DNA of 64,000 bases, from assembly GCA_037389465.1 (NCBI GenBank), contig JAZARR010000153.1, forward strand, positions 5,926,501-5,990,500, written 5' to 3'. This document shows, in pieces, positions 43,301-58,300 of this stretch. The position numbers were made by a program, and so were the translations under genes. The stretch is from Baylisascaris procyonis (taxonomy: Eukaryota; Nematoda; Chromadorea; Rhabditida; Ascarididae). The notes beneath the pieces were generated by a model. That model was not told where the DNA came from. It was given only the letters and a program-made list of their open reading frames with translations, and ran no database searches. Each line of letters starts with the position of its first letter. Position 1 is the first letter of the stretch.

Positions 43301-46300
43301 GATCTAAAAACATATATCTGATCCTAAAGTGATCTAAAAACATATATCTGATCCTAAAGTGATCTAAAAACATATATCTGATCCTAAAGTGATCTAAAAA
43401 CATATATCTGATCCTAAAGTGATCTAAAAACATATATCTGATCCTAAAGTGATCTAAAAACATATATCTGATCCTAAAGTGATCTAAAAACATATATCTG
43501 ATCCTAAAGTGATCTAAAAACATATATCTGATCCTAAAGTGATCTAAAAACATATATCTGATCCTAAAGTGATCTAAAAACATATATCTGATCCTAAAGT
43601 GATCTAAAAACATATATCTGATCCTAAAGTGATCTAAAAACATATATCTGATCCTAAAGTGATCTAAAAACATATATCTGATCCTAAAGTGATCTAAAAA
43701 CATATATCTGATCCTAAAGTGATCTAAAAACATATATCTGATCCTAAAGTGATCTAAAAACATATATCTGATCCTAAAGTGATCTAAAAACATATATCTG
43801 ATCCTAAAGTGATCTAAAAACATATATCTGATCCTAAAGTGATCTAAAAACATATATCTGATCCTAAAGTGATCTAAAAACATATATCTGATCCTAAAGT
43901 GATCTAAAAACATATATCTGATCCTAAAGTGATCTAAAAACATATATCTGATCCTAAAGTGATCTAAAAACATATATCTGATCCTAAAGTGATCTAAAAA
44001 CATATATCTGATCCTAAAGTGATCTAAAAACATATATCTGATCCTAAAGTGATCTAAAAACATATATCTGATCCTAAAGTGATCTAAAAACATATATCTG
44101 ATCCTAAAGTGATCTAAAAACATATATCTGATCCTAAAGTGATCTAAAAACATATATCTGATCCTAAAGTGATCTAAAAACATATATCTGATCCTAAAGT
44201 GATCTAAAAACATATATCTGATCCTAAAGTGATCTAAAAACATATATCTGATCCTAAAGTGATCTAAAAACATATATCTGATCCTAAAGTGATCTAAAAA
44301 CATATATCTGATCCTAAAGTGATCTAAAAACATATATCTGATCCTAAAGTGATCTAAAAACATATATCTGATCCTAAAGTGATCTAAAAACATATATCTG
44401 ATCCTAAAGTGATCTAAAAACATATATCTGATCCTAAAGTGATCTAAAAACATATATCTGATCCTAAAGTGATCTAAAAACATATATCTGATCCTAAAGT
44501 GATCTAAAAACATATATCTGATCCTAAAGTGATCTAAAAACATATATCTGATCCTAAAGTGATCTAAAAACATATATCTGATCCTAAAGTGATCTAAAAA
44601 CATATATCTGATCCTAAAGTGATCTAAAAACATATATCTGATCCTAAAGTGATCTAAAAACATATATCTGATCCTAAAGTGATCTAAAAACATATATCTG
44701 ATCCTAAAGTGATCTAAAAACATATATCTGATCCTAAAGTGATCTAAAAACATATATCTGATCCTAAAGTGATCTAAAAACATATATCTGATCCTAAAGT
44801 GATCTAAAAACATATATCTGATCCTAAAGTGATCTAAAAACATATATCTGATCCTAAAGTGATCTAAAAACATATATCTGATCCTAAAGTGATCTAAAAA
44901 CATATATCTGATCCTAAAGTGATCTAAAAACATATATCTGATCCTAAAGTGATCTAAAAACATATATCTGATCCTAAAGTGATCTAAAAACATATATCTG
45001 ATCCTAAAGTGATCTAAAAACATATATCTGATCCTAAAGTGATCTAAAAACATATATCTGATCCTAAAGTGATCTAAAAACATATATCTGATCCTAAAGT
45101 GATCTAAAAACATATATCTGATCCTAAAGTGATCTAAAAACATATATCTGATCCTAAAGTGATCTAAAAACATATATCTGATCCTAAAGTGATCTAAAAA
45201 CATATATCTGATCCTAAAGTGATCTAAAAACATATATCTGATCCTAAAGTGATCTAAAAACATATATCTGATCCTAAAGTGATCTAAAAACATATATCTG
45301 ATCCTAAAGTGATCTAAAAACATATATCTGATCCTAAAGTGATCTAAAAACATATATCTGATCCTAAAGTGATCTAAAAACATATATCTGATCCTAAAGT
45401 GATCTAAAAACATATATCTGATCCTAAAGTGATCTAAAAACATATATCTGATCCTAAAGTGATCTAAAAACATATATCTGATCCTAAAGTGATCTAAAAA
45501 CATATATCTGATCCTAAAGTGATCTAAAAACATATATCTGATCCTAAAGTGATCTAAAAACATATATCTGATCCTAAAGTGATCTAAAAACATATATCTG
45601 ATCCTAAAGTGATCTAAAAACATATATCTGATCCTAAAGTGATCTAAAAACATATATCTGATCCTAAAGTGATCTAAAAACATATATCTGATCCTAAAGT
45701 GATCTAAAAACATATATCTGATCCTAAAGTGATCTAAAAACATATATCTGATCCTAAAGTGATCTAAAAACATATATCTGATCCTAAAGTGATCTAAAAA
45801 CATATATCTGATCCTAAAGTGATCTAAAAACATATATCTGATCCTAAAGTGATCTAAAAACATATATCTGATCCTAAAGTGATCTAAAAACATATATCTG
45901 ATCCTAAAGTGATCTAAAAACATATATCTGATCCTAAAGTGATCTAAAAACATATATCTGATCCTAAAGTGATCTAAAAACATATATCTGATCCTAAAGT
46001 GATCTAAAAACATATATCTGATCCTAAAGTGATCTAAAAACATATATCTGATCCTAAAGTGATCTAAAAACATATATCTGATCCTAAAGTGATCTAAAAA
46101 CATATATCTGATCCTAAAGTGATCTAAAAACATATATCTGATCCTAAAGTGATCTAAAAACATATATCTGATCCTAAAGTGATCTAAAAACATATATCTG
46201 ATCCTAAAGTGATCTAAAAACATATATCTGATCCTAAAGTGATCTAAAAACATATATCTGATCCTAAAGTGATCTAAAAACATATATCTGATCCTAAAGT

Positions 46301-49300
46301 GATCTAAAAACATATATCTGATCCTAAAGTGATCTAAAAACATATATCTGATCCTAAAGTGATCTAAAAACATATATCTGATCCTAAAGTGATCTAAAAA
46401 CATATATCTGATCCTAAAGTGATCTAAAAACATATATCTGATCCTAAAGTGATCTAAAAACATATATCTGATCCTAAAGTGATCTAAAAACATATATCTG
46501 ATCCTAAAGTGATCTAAAAACATATATCTGATCCTAAAGTGATCTAAAAACATATATCTGATCCTAAAGTGATCTAAAAACATATATCTGATCCTAAAGT
46601 GATCTAAAAACATATATCTGATCCTAAAGTGATCTAAAAACATATATCTGATCCTAAAGTGATCTAAAAACATATATCTGATCCTAAAGTGATCTAAAAA
46701 CATATATCTGATCCTAAAGTGATCTAAAAACATATATCTGATCCTAAAGTGATCTAAAAACATATATCTGATCCTAAAGTGATCTAAAAACATATATCTG
46801 ATCCTAAAGTGATCTAAAAACATATATCTGATCCTAAAGTGATCTAAAAACATATATCTGATCCTAAAGTGATCTAAAAACATATATCTGATCCTAAAGT
46901 GATCTAAAAACATATATCTGATCCTAAAGTGATCTAAAAACATATATCTGATCCTAAAGTGATCTAAAAACATATATCTGATCCTAAAGTGATCTAAAAA
47001 CATATATCTGATCCTAAAGTGATCTAAAAACATATATCTGATCCTAAAGTGATCTAAAAACATATATCTGATCCTAAAGTGATCTAAAAACATATATCTG
47101 ATCCTAAAGTGATCTAAAAACATATATCTGATCCTAAAGTGATCTAAAAACATATATCTGATCCTAAAGTGATCTAAAAACATATATCTGATCCTAAAGT
47201 GATCTAAAAACATATATCTGATCCTAAAGTGATCTAAAAACATATATCTGATCCTAAAGTGATCTAAAAACATATATCTGATCCTAAAGTGATCTAAAAA
47301 CATATATCTGATCCTAAAGTGATCTAAAAACATATATCTGATCCTAAAGTGATCTAAAAACATATATCTGATCCTAAAGTGATCTAAAAACATATATCTG
47401 ATCCTAAAGTGATCTAAAAACATATATCTGATCCTAAAGTGATCTAAAAACATATATCTGATCCTAAAGTGATCTAAAAACATATATCTGATCCTAAAGT
47501 GATCTAAAAACATATATCTGATCCTAAAGTGATCTAAAAACATATATCTGATCCTAAAGTGATCTAAAAACATATATCTGATCCTAAAGTGATCTAAAAA
47601 CATATATCTGATCCTAAAGTGATCTAAAAACATATATCTGATCCTAAAGTGATCTAAAAACATATATCTGATCCTAAAGTGATCTAAAAACATATATCTG
47701 ATCCTAAAGTGATCTAAAAACATATATCTGATCCTAAAGTGATCTAAAAACATATATCTGATCCTAAAGTGATCTAAAAACATATATCTGATCCTAAAGT
47801 GATCTAAAAACATATATCTGATCCTAAAGTGATCTAAAAACATATATCTGATCCTAAAGTGATCTAAAAACATATATCTGATCCTAAAGTGATCTAAAAA
47901 CATATATCTGATCCTAAAGTGATCTAAAAACATATATCTGATCCTAAAGTGATCTAAAAACATATATCTGATCCTAAAGTGATCTAAAAACATATATCTG
48001 ATCCTAAAGTGATCTAAAAACATATATCTGATCCTAAAGTGATCTAAAAACATATATCTGATCCTAAAGTGATCTAAAAACATATATCTGATCCTAAAGT
48101 GATCTAAAAACATATATCTGATCCTAAAGTGATCTAAAAACATATATCTGATCCTAAAGTGATCTAAAAACATATATCTGATCCTAAAGTGATCTAAAAA
48201 CATATATCTGATCCTAAAGTGATCTAAAAACATATATCTGATCCTAAAGTGATCTAAAAACATATATCTGATCCTAAAGTGATCTAAAAACATATATCTG
48301 ATCCTAAAGTGATCTAAAAACATATATCTGATCCTAAAGTGATCTAAAAACATATATCTGATCCTAAAGTGATCTAAAAACATATATCTGATCCTAAAGT
48401 GATCTAAAAACATATATCTGATCCTAAAGTGATCTAAAAACATATATCTGATCCTAAAGTGATCTAAAAACATATATCTGATCCTAAAGTGATCTAAAAA
48501 CATATATCTGATCCTAAAGTGATCTAAAAACATATATCTGATCCTAAAGTGATCTAAAAACATATATCTGATCCTAAAGTGATCTAAAAACATATATCTG
48601 ATCCTAAAGTGATCTAAAAACATATATCTGATCCTAAAGTGATCTAAAAACATATATCTGATCCTAAAGTGATCTAAAAACATATATCTGATCCTAAAGT
48701 GATCTAAAAACATATATCTGATCCTAAAGTGATCTAAAAACATATATCTGATCCTAAAGTGATCTAAAAACATATATCTGATCCTAAAGTGATCTAAAAA
48801 CATATATCTGATCCTAAAGTGATCTAAAAACATATATCTGATCCTAAAGTGATCTAAAAACATATATCTGATCCTAAAGTGATCTAAAAACATATATCTG
48901 ATCCTAAAGTGATCTAAAAACATATATCTGATCCTAAAGTGATCTAAAAACATATATCTGATCCTAAAGTGATCTAAAAACATATATCTGATCCTAAAGT
49001 GATCTAAAAACATATATCTGATCCTAAAGTGATCTAAAAACATATATCTGATCCTAAAGTGATCTAAAAACATATATCTGATCCTAAAGTGATCTAAAAA
49101 CATATATCTGATCCTAAAGTGATCTAAAAACATATATCTGATCCTAAAGTGATCTAAAAACATATATCTGATCCTAAAGTGATCTAAAAACATATATCTG
49201 ATCCTAAAGTGATCTAAAAACATATATCTGATCCTAAAGTGATCTAAAAACATATATCTGATCCTAAAGTGATCTAAAAACATATATCTGATCCTAAAGT

Positions 49301-52300
49301 GATCTAAAAACATATATCTGATCCTAAAGTGATCTAAAAACATATATCTGATCCTAAAGTGATCTAAAAACATATATCTGATCCTAAAGTGATCTAAAAA
49401 CATATATCTGATCCTAAAGTGATCTAAAAACATATATCTGATCCTAAAGTGATCTAAAAACATATATCTGATCCTAAAGTGATCTAAAAACATATATCTG
49501 ATCCTAAAGTGATCTAAAAACATATATCTGATCCTAAAGTGATCTAAAAACATATATCTGATCCTAAAGTGATCTAAAAACATATATCTGATCCTAAAGT
49601 GATCTAAAAACATATATCTGATCCTAAAGTGATCTAAAAACATATATCTGATCCTAAAGTGATCTAAAAACATATATCTGATCCTAAAGTGATCTAAAAA
49701 CATATATCTGATCCTAAAGTGATCTAAAAACATATATCTGATCCTAAAGTGATCTAAAAACATATATCTGATCCTAAAGTGATCTAAAAACATATATCTG
49801 ATCCTAAAGTGATCTAAAAACATATATCTGATCCTAAAGTGATCTAAAAACATATATCTGATCCTAAAGTGATCTAAAAACATATATCTGATCCTAAAGT
49901 GATCTAAAAACATATATCTGATCCTAAAGTGATCTAAAAACATATATCTGATCCTAAAGTGATCTAAAAACATATATCTGATCCTAAAGTGATCTAAAAA
50001 CATATATCTGATCCTAAAGTGATCTAAAAACATATATCTGATCCTAAAGTGATCTAAAAACATATATCTGATCCTAAAGTGATCTAAAAACATATATCTG
50101 ATCCTAAAGTGATCTAAAAACATATATCTGATCCTAAAGTGATCTAAAAACATATATCTGATCCTAAAGTGATCTAAAAACATATATCTGATCCTAAAGT
50201 GATCTAAAAACATATATCTGATCCTAAAGTGATCTAAAAACATATATCTGATCCTAAAGTGATCTAAAAACATATATCTGATCCTAAAGTGATCTAAAAA
50301 CATATATCTGATCCTAAAGTGATCTAAAAACATATATCTGATCCTAAAGTGATCTAAAAACATATATCTGATCCTAAAGTGATCTAAAAACATATATCTG
50401 ATCCTAAAGTGATCTAAAAACATATATCTGATCCTAAAGTGATCTAAAAACATATATCTGATCCTAAAGTGATCTAAAAACATATATCTGATCCTAAAGT
50501 GATCTAAAAACATATATCTGATCCTAAAGTGATCTAAAAACATATATCTGATCCTAAAGTGATCTAAAAACATATATCTGATCCTAAAGTGATCTAAAAA
50601 CATATATCTGATCCTAAAGTGATCTAAAAACATATATCTGATCCTAAAGTGATCTAAAAACATATATCTGATCCTAAAGTGATCTAAAAACATATATCTG
50701 ATCCTAAAGTGATCTAAAAACATATATCTGATCCTAAAGTGATCTAAAAACATATATCTGATCCTAAAGTGATCTAAAAACATATATCTGATCCTAAAGT
50801 GATCTAAAAACATATATCTGATCCTAAAGTGATCTAAAAACATATATCTGATCCTAAAGTGATCTAAAAACATATATCTGATCCTAAAGTGATCTAAAAA
50901 CATATATCTGATCCTAAAGTGATCTAAAAACATATATCTGATCCTAAAGTGATCTAAAAACATATATCTGATCCTAAAGTGATCTAAAAACATATATCTG
51001 ATCCTAAAGTGATCTAAAAACATATATCTGATCCTAAAGTGATCTAAAAACATATATCTGATCCTAAAGTGATCTAAAAACATATATCTGATCCTAAAGT
51101 GATCTAAAAACATATATCTGATCCTAAAGTGATCTAAAAACATATATCTGATCCTAAAGTGATCTAAAAACATATATCTGATCCTAAAGTGATCTAAAAA
51201 CATATATCTGATCCTAAAGTGATCTAAAAACATATATCTGATCCTAAAGTGATCTAAAAACATATATCTGATCCTAAAGTGATCTAAAAACATATATCTG
51301 ATCCTAAAGTGATCTAAAAACATATATCTGATCCTAAAGTGATCTAAAAACATATATCTGATCCTAAAGTGATCTAAAAACATATATCTGATCCTAAAGT
51401 GATCTAAAAACATATATCTGATCCTAAAGTGATCTAAAAACATATATCTGATCCTAAAGTGATCTAAAAACATATATCTGATCCTAAAGTGATCTAAAAA
51501 CATATATCTGATCCTAAAGTGATCTAAAAACATATATCTGATCCTAAAGTGATCTAAAAACATATATCTGATCCTAAAGTGATCTAAAAACATATATCTG
51601 ATCCTAAAGTGATCTAAAAACATATATCTGATCCTAAAGTGATCTAAAAACATATATCTGATCCTAAAGTGATCTAAAAACATATATCTGATCCTAAAGT
51701 GATCTAAAAACATATATCTGATCCTAAAGTGATCTAAAAACATATATCTGATCCTAAAGTGATCTAAAAACATATATCTGATCCTAAAGTGATCTAAAAA
51801 CATATATCTGATCCTAAAGTGATCTAAAAACATATATCTGATCCTAAAGTGATCTAAAAACATATATCTGATCCTAAAGTGATCTAAAAACATATATCTG
51901 ATCCTAAAGTGATCTAAAAACATATATCTGATCCTAAAGTGATCTAAAAACATATATCTGATCCTAAAGTGATCTAAAAACATATATCTGATCCTAAAGT
52001 GATCTAAAAACATATATCTGATCCTAAAGTGATCTAAAAACATATATCTGATCCTAAAGTGATCTAAAAACATATATCTGATCCTAAAGTGATCTAAAAA
52101 CATATATCTGATCCTAAAGTGATCTAAAAACATATATCTGATCCTAAAGTGATCTAAAAACATATATCTGATCCTAAAGTGATCTAAAAACATATATCTG
52201 ATCCTAAAGTGATCTAAAAACATATATCTGATCCTAAAGTGATCTAAAAACATATATCTGATCCTAAAGTGATCTAAAAACATATATCTGATCCTAAAGT

Positions 52301-55300
52301 GATCTAAAAACATATATCTGATCCTAAAGTGATCTAAAAACATATATCTGATCCTAAAGTGATCTAAAAACATATATCTGATCCTAAAGTGATCTAAAAA
52401 CATATATCTGATCCTAAAGTGATCTAAAAACATATATCTGATCCTAAAGTGATCTAAAAACATATATCTGATCCTAAAGTGATCTAAAAACATATATCTG
52501 ATCCTAAAGTGATCTAAAAACATATATCTGATCCTAAAGTGATCTAAAAACATATATCTGATCCTAAAGTGATCTAAAAACATATATCTGATCCTAAAGT
52601 GATCTAAAAACATATATCTGATCCTAAAGTGATCTAAAAACATATATCTGATCCTAAAGTGATCTAAAAACATATATCTGATCCTAAAGTGATCTAAAAA
52701 CATATATCTGATCCTAAAGTGATCTAAAAACATATATCTGATCCTAAAGTGATCTAAAAACATATATCTGATCCTAAAGTGATCTAAAAACATATATCTG
52801 ATCCTAAAGTGATCTAAAAACATATATCTGATCCTAAAGTGATCTAAAAACATATATCTGATCCTAAAGTGATCTAAAAACATATATCTGATCCTAAAGT
52901 GATCTAAAAACATATATCTGATCCTAAAGTGATCTAAAAACATATATCTGATCCTAAAGTGATCTAAAAACATATATCTGATCCTAAAGTGATCTAAAAA
53001 CATATATCTGATCCTAAAGTGATCTAAAAACATATATCTGATCCTAAAGTGATCTAAAAACATATATCTGATCCTAAAGTGATCTAAAAACATATATCTG
53101 ATCCTAAAGTGATCTAAAAACATATATCTGATCCTAAAGTGATCTAAAAACATATATCTGATCCTAAAGTGATCTAAAAACATATATCTGATCCTAAAGT
53201 GATCTAAAAACATATATCTGATCCTAAAGTGATCTAAAAACATATATCTGATCCTAAAGTGATCTAAAAACATATATCTGATCCTAAAGTGATCTAAAAA
53301 CATATATCTGATCCTAAAGTGATCTAAAAACATATATCTGATCCTAAAGTGATCTAAAAACATATATCTGATCCTAAAGTGATCTAAAAACATATATCTG
53401 ATCCTAAAGTGATCTAAAAACATATATCTGATCCTAAAGTGATCTAAAAACATATATCTGATCCTAAAGTGATCTAAAAACATATATCTGATCCTAAAGT
53501 GATCTAAAAACATATATCTGATCCTAAAGTGATCTAAAAACATATATCTGATCCTAAAGTGATCTAAAAACATATATCTGATCCTAAAGTGATCTAAAAA
53601 CATATATCTGATCCTAAAGTGATCTAAAAACATATATCTGATCCTAAAGTGATCTAAAAACATATATCTGATCCTAAAGTGATCTAAAAACATATATCTG
53701 ATCCTAAAGTGATCTAAAAACATATATCTGATCCTAAAGTGATCTAAAAACATATATCTGATCCTAAAGTGATCTAAAAACATATATCTGATCCTAAAGT
53801 GATCTAAAAACATATATCTGATCCTAAAGTGATCTAAAAACATATATCTGATCCTAAAGTGATCTAAAAACATATATCTGATCCTAAAGTGATCTAAAAA
53901 CATATATCTGATCCTAAAGTGATCTAAAAACATATATCTGATCCTAAAGTGATCTAAAAACATATATCTGATCCTAAAGTGATCTAAAAACATATATCTG
54001 ATCCTAAAGTGATCTAAAAACATATATCTGATCCTAAAGTGATCTAAAAACATATATCTGATCCTAAAGTGATCTAAAAACATATATCTGATCCTAAAGT
54101 GATCTAAAAACATATATCTGATCCTAAAGTGATCTAAAAACATATATCTGATCCTAAAGTGATCTAAAAACATATATCTGATCCTAAAGTGATCTAAAAA
54201 CATATATCTGATCCTAAAGTGATCTAAAAACATATATCTGATCCTAAAGTGATCTAAAAACATATATCTGATCCTAAAGTGATCTAAAAACATATATCTG
54301 ATCCTAAAGTGATCTAAAAACATATATCTGATCCTAAAGTGATCTAAAAACATATATCTGATCCTAAAGTGATCTAAAAACATATATCTGATCCTAAAGT
54401 GATCTAAAAACATATATCTGATCCTAAAGTGATCTAAAAACATATATCTGATCCTAAAGTGATCTAAAAACATATATCTGATCCTAAAGTGATCTAAAAA
54501 CATATATCTGATCCTAAAGTGATCTAAAAACATATATCTGATCCTAAAGTGATCTAAAAACATATATCTGATCCTAAAGTGATCTAAAAACATATATCTG
54601 ATCCTAAAGTGATCTAAAAACATATATCTGATCCTAAAGTGATCTAAAAACATATATCTGATCCTAAAGTGATCTAAAAACATATATCTGATCCTAAAGT
54701 GATCTAAAAACATATATCTGATCCTAAAGTGATCTAAAAACATATATCTGATCCTAAAGTGATCTAAAAACATATATCTGATCCTAAAGTGATCTAAAAA
54801 CATATATCTGATCCTAAAGTGATCTAAAAACATATATCTGATCCTAAAGTGATCTAAAAACATATATCTGATCCTAAAGTGATCTAAAAACATATATCTG
54901 ATCCTAAAGTGATCTAAAAACATATATCTGATCCTAAAGTGATCTAAAAACATATATCTGATCCTAAAGTGATCTAAAAACATATATCTGATCCTAAAGT
55001 GATCTAAAAACATATATCTGATCCTAAAGTGATCTAAAAACATATATCTGATCCTAAAGTGATCTAAAAACATATATCTGATCCTAAAGTGATCTAAAAA
55101 CATATATCTGATCCTAAAGTGATCTAAAAACATATATCTGATCCTAAAGTGATCTAAAAACATATATCTGATCCTAAAGTGATCTAAAAACATATATCTG
55201 ATCCTAAAGTGATCTAAAAACATATATCTGATCCTAAAGTGATCTAAAAACATATATCTGATCCTAAAGTGATCTAAAAACATATATCTGATCCTAAAGT

Positions 55301-58300
55301 GATCTAAAAACATATATCTGATCCTAAAGTGATCTAAAAACATATATCTGATCCTAAAGTGATCTAAAAACATATATCTGATCCTAAAGTGATCTAAAAA
55401 CATATATCTGATCCTAAAGTGATCTAAAAACATATATCTGATCCTAAAGTGATCTAAAAACATATATCTGATCCTAAAGTGATCTAAAAACATATATCTG
55501 ATCCTAAAGTGATCTAAAAACATATATCTGATCCTAAAGTGATCTAAAAACATATATCTGATCCTAAAGTGATCTAAAAACATATATCTGATCCTAAAGT
55601 GATCTAAAAACATATATCTGATCCTAAAGTGATCTAAAAACATATATCTGATCCTAAAGTGATCTAAAAACATATATCTGATCCTAAAGTGATCTAAAAA
55701 CATATATCTGATCCTAAAGTGATCTAAAAACATATATCTGATCCTAAAGTGATCTAAAAACATATATCTGATCCTAAAGTGATCTAAAAACATATATCTG
55801 ATCCTAAAGTGATCTAAAAACATATATCTGATCCTAAAGTGATCTAAAAACATATATCTGATCCTAAAGTGATCTAAAAACATATATCTGATCCTAAAGT
55901 GATCTAAAAACATATATCTGATCCTAAAGTGATCTAAAAACATATATCTGATCCTAAAGTGATCTAAAAACATATATCTGATCCTAAAGTGATCTAAAAA
56001 CATATATCTGATCCTAAAGTGATCTAAAAACATATATCTGATCCTAAAGTGATCTAAAAACATATATCTGATCCTAAAGTGATCTAAAAACATATATCTG
56101 ATCCTAAAGTGATCTAAAAACATATATCTGATCCTAAAGTGATCTAAAAACATATATCTGATCCTAAAGTGATCTAAAAACATATATCTGATCCTAAAGT
56201 GATCTAAAAACATATATCTGATCCTAAAGTGATCTAAAAACATATATCTGATCCTAAAGTGATCTAAAAACATATATCTGATCCTAAAGTGATCTAAAAA
56301 CATATATCTGATCCTAAAGTGATCTAAAAACATATATCTGATCCTAAAGTGATCTAAAAACATATATCTGATCCTAAAGTGATCTAAAAACATATATCTG
56401 ATCCTAAAGTGATCTAAAAACATATATCTGATCCTAAAGTGATCTAAAAACATATATCTGATCCTAAAGTGATCTAAAAACATATATCTGATCCTAAAGT
56501 GATCTAAAAACATATATCTGATCCTAAAGTGATCTAAAAACATATATCTGATCCTAAAGTGATCTAAAAACATATATCTGATCCTAAAGTGATCTAAAAA
56601 CATATATCTGATCCTAAAGTGATCTAAAAACATATATCTGATCCTAAAGTGATCTAAAAACATATATCTGATCCTAAAGTGATCTAAAAACATATATCTG
56701 ATCCTAAAGTGATCTAAAAACATATATCTGATCCTAAAGTGATCTAAAAACATATATCTGATCCTAAAGTGATCTAAAAACATATATCTGATCCTAAAGT
56801 GATCTAAAAACATATATCTGATCCTAAAGTGATCTAAAAACATATATCTGATCCTAAAGTGATCTAAAAACATATATCTGATCCTAAAGTGATCTAAAAA
56901 CATATATCTGATCCTAAAGTGATCTAAAAACATATATCTGATCCTAAAGTGATCTAAAAACATATATCTGATCCTAAAGTGATCTAAAAACATATATCTG
57001 ATCCTAAAGTGATCTAAAAACATATATCTGATCCTAAAGTGATCTAAAAACATATATCTGATCCTAAAGTGATCTAAAAACATATATCTGATCCTAAAGT
57101 GATCTAAAAACATATATCTGATCCTAAAGTGATCTAAAAACATATATCTGATCCTAAAGTGATCTAAAAACATATATCTGATCCTAAAGTGATCTAAAAA
57201 CATATATCTGATCCTAAAGTGATCTAAAAACATATATCTGATCCTAAAGTGATCTAAAAACATATATCTGATCCTAAAGTGATCTAAAAACATATATCTG
57301 ATCCTAAAGTGATCTAAAAACATATATCTGATCCTAAAGTGATCTAAAAACATATATCTGATCCTAAAGTGATCTAAAAACATATATCTGATCCTAAAGT
57401 GATCTAAAAACATATATCTGATCCTAAAGTGATCTAAAAACATATATCTGATCCTAAAGTGATCTAAAAACATATATCTGATCCTAAAGTGATCTAAAAA
57501 CATATATCTGATCCTAAAGTGATCTAAAAACATATATCTGATCCTAAAGTGATCTAAAAACATATATCTGATCCTAAAGTGATCTAAAAACATATATCTG
57601 ATCCTAAAGTGATCTAAAAACATATATCTGATCCTAAAGTGATCTAAAAACATATATCTGATCCTAAAGTGATCTAAAAACATATATCTGATCCTAAAGT
57701 GATCTAAAAACATATATCTGATCCTAAAGTGATCTAAAAACATATATCTGATCCTAAAGTGATCTAAAAACATATATCTGATCCTAAAGTGATCTAAAAA
57801 CATATATCTGATCCTAAAGTGATCTAAAAACATATATCTGATCCTAAAGTGATCTAAAAACATATATCTGATCCTAAAGTGATCTAAAAACATATATCTG
57901 ATCCTAAAGTGATCTAAAAACATATATCTGATCCTAAAGTGATCTAAAAACATATATCTGATCCTAAAGTGATCTAAAAACATATATCTGATCCTAAAGT
58001 GATCTAAAAACATATATCTGATCCTAAAGTGATCTAAAAACATATATCTGATCCTAAAGTGATCTAAAAACATATATCTGATCCTAAAGTGATCTAAAAA
58101 CATATATCTGATCCTAAAGTGATCTAAAAACATATATCTGATCCTAAAGTGATCTAAAAACATATATCTGATCCTAAAGTGATCTAAAAACATATATCTG
58201 ATCCTAAAGTGATCTAAAAACATATATCTGATCCTAAAGTGATCTAAAAACATATATCTGATCCTAAAGTGATCTAAAAACATATATCTGATCCTAAAGT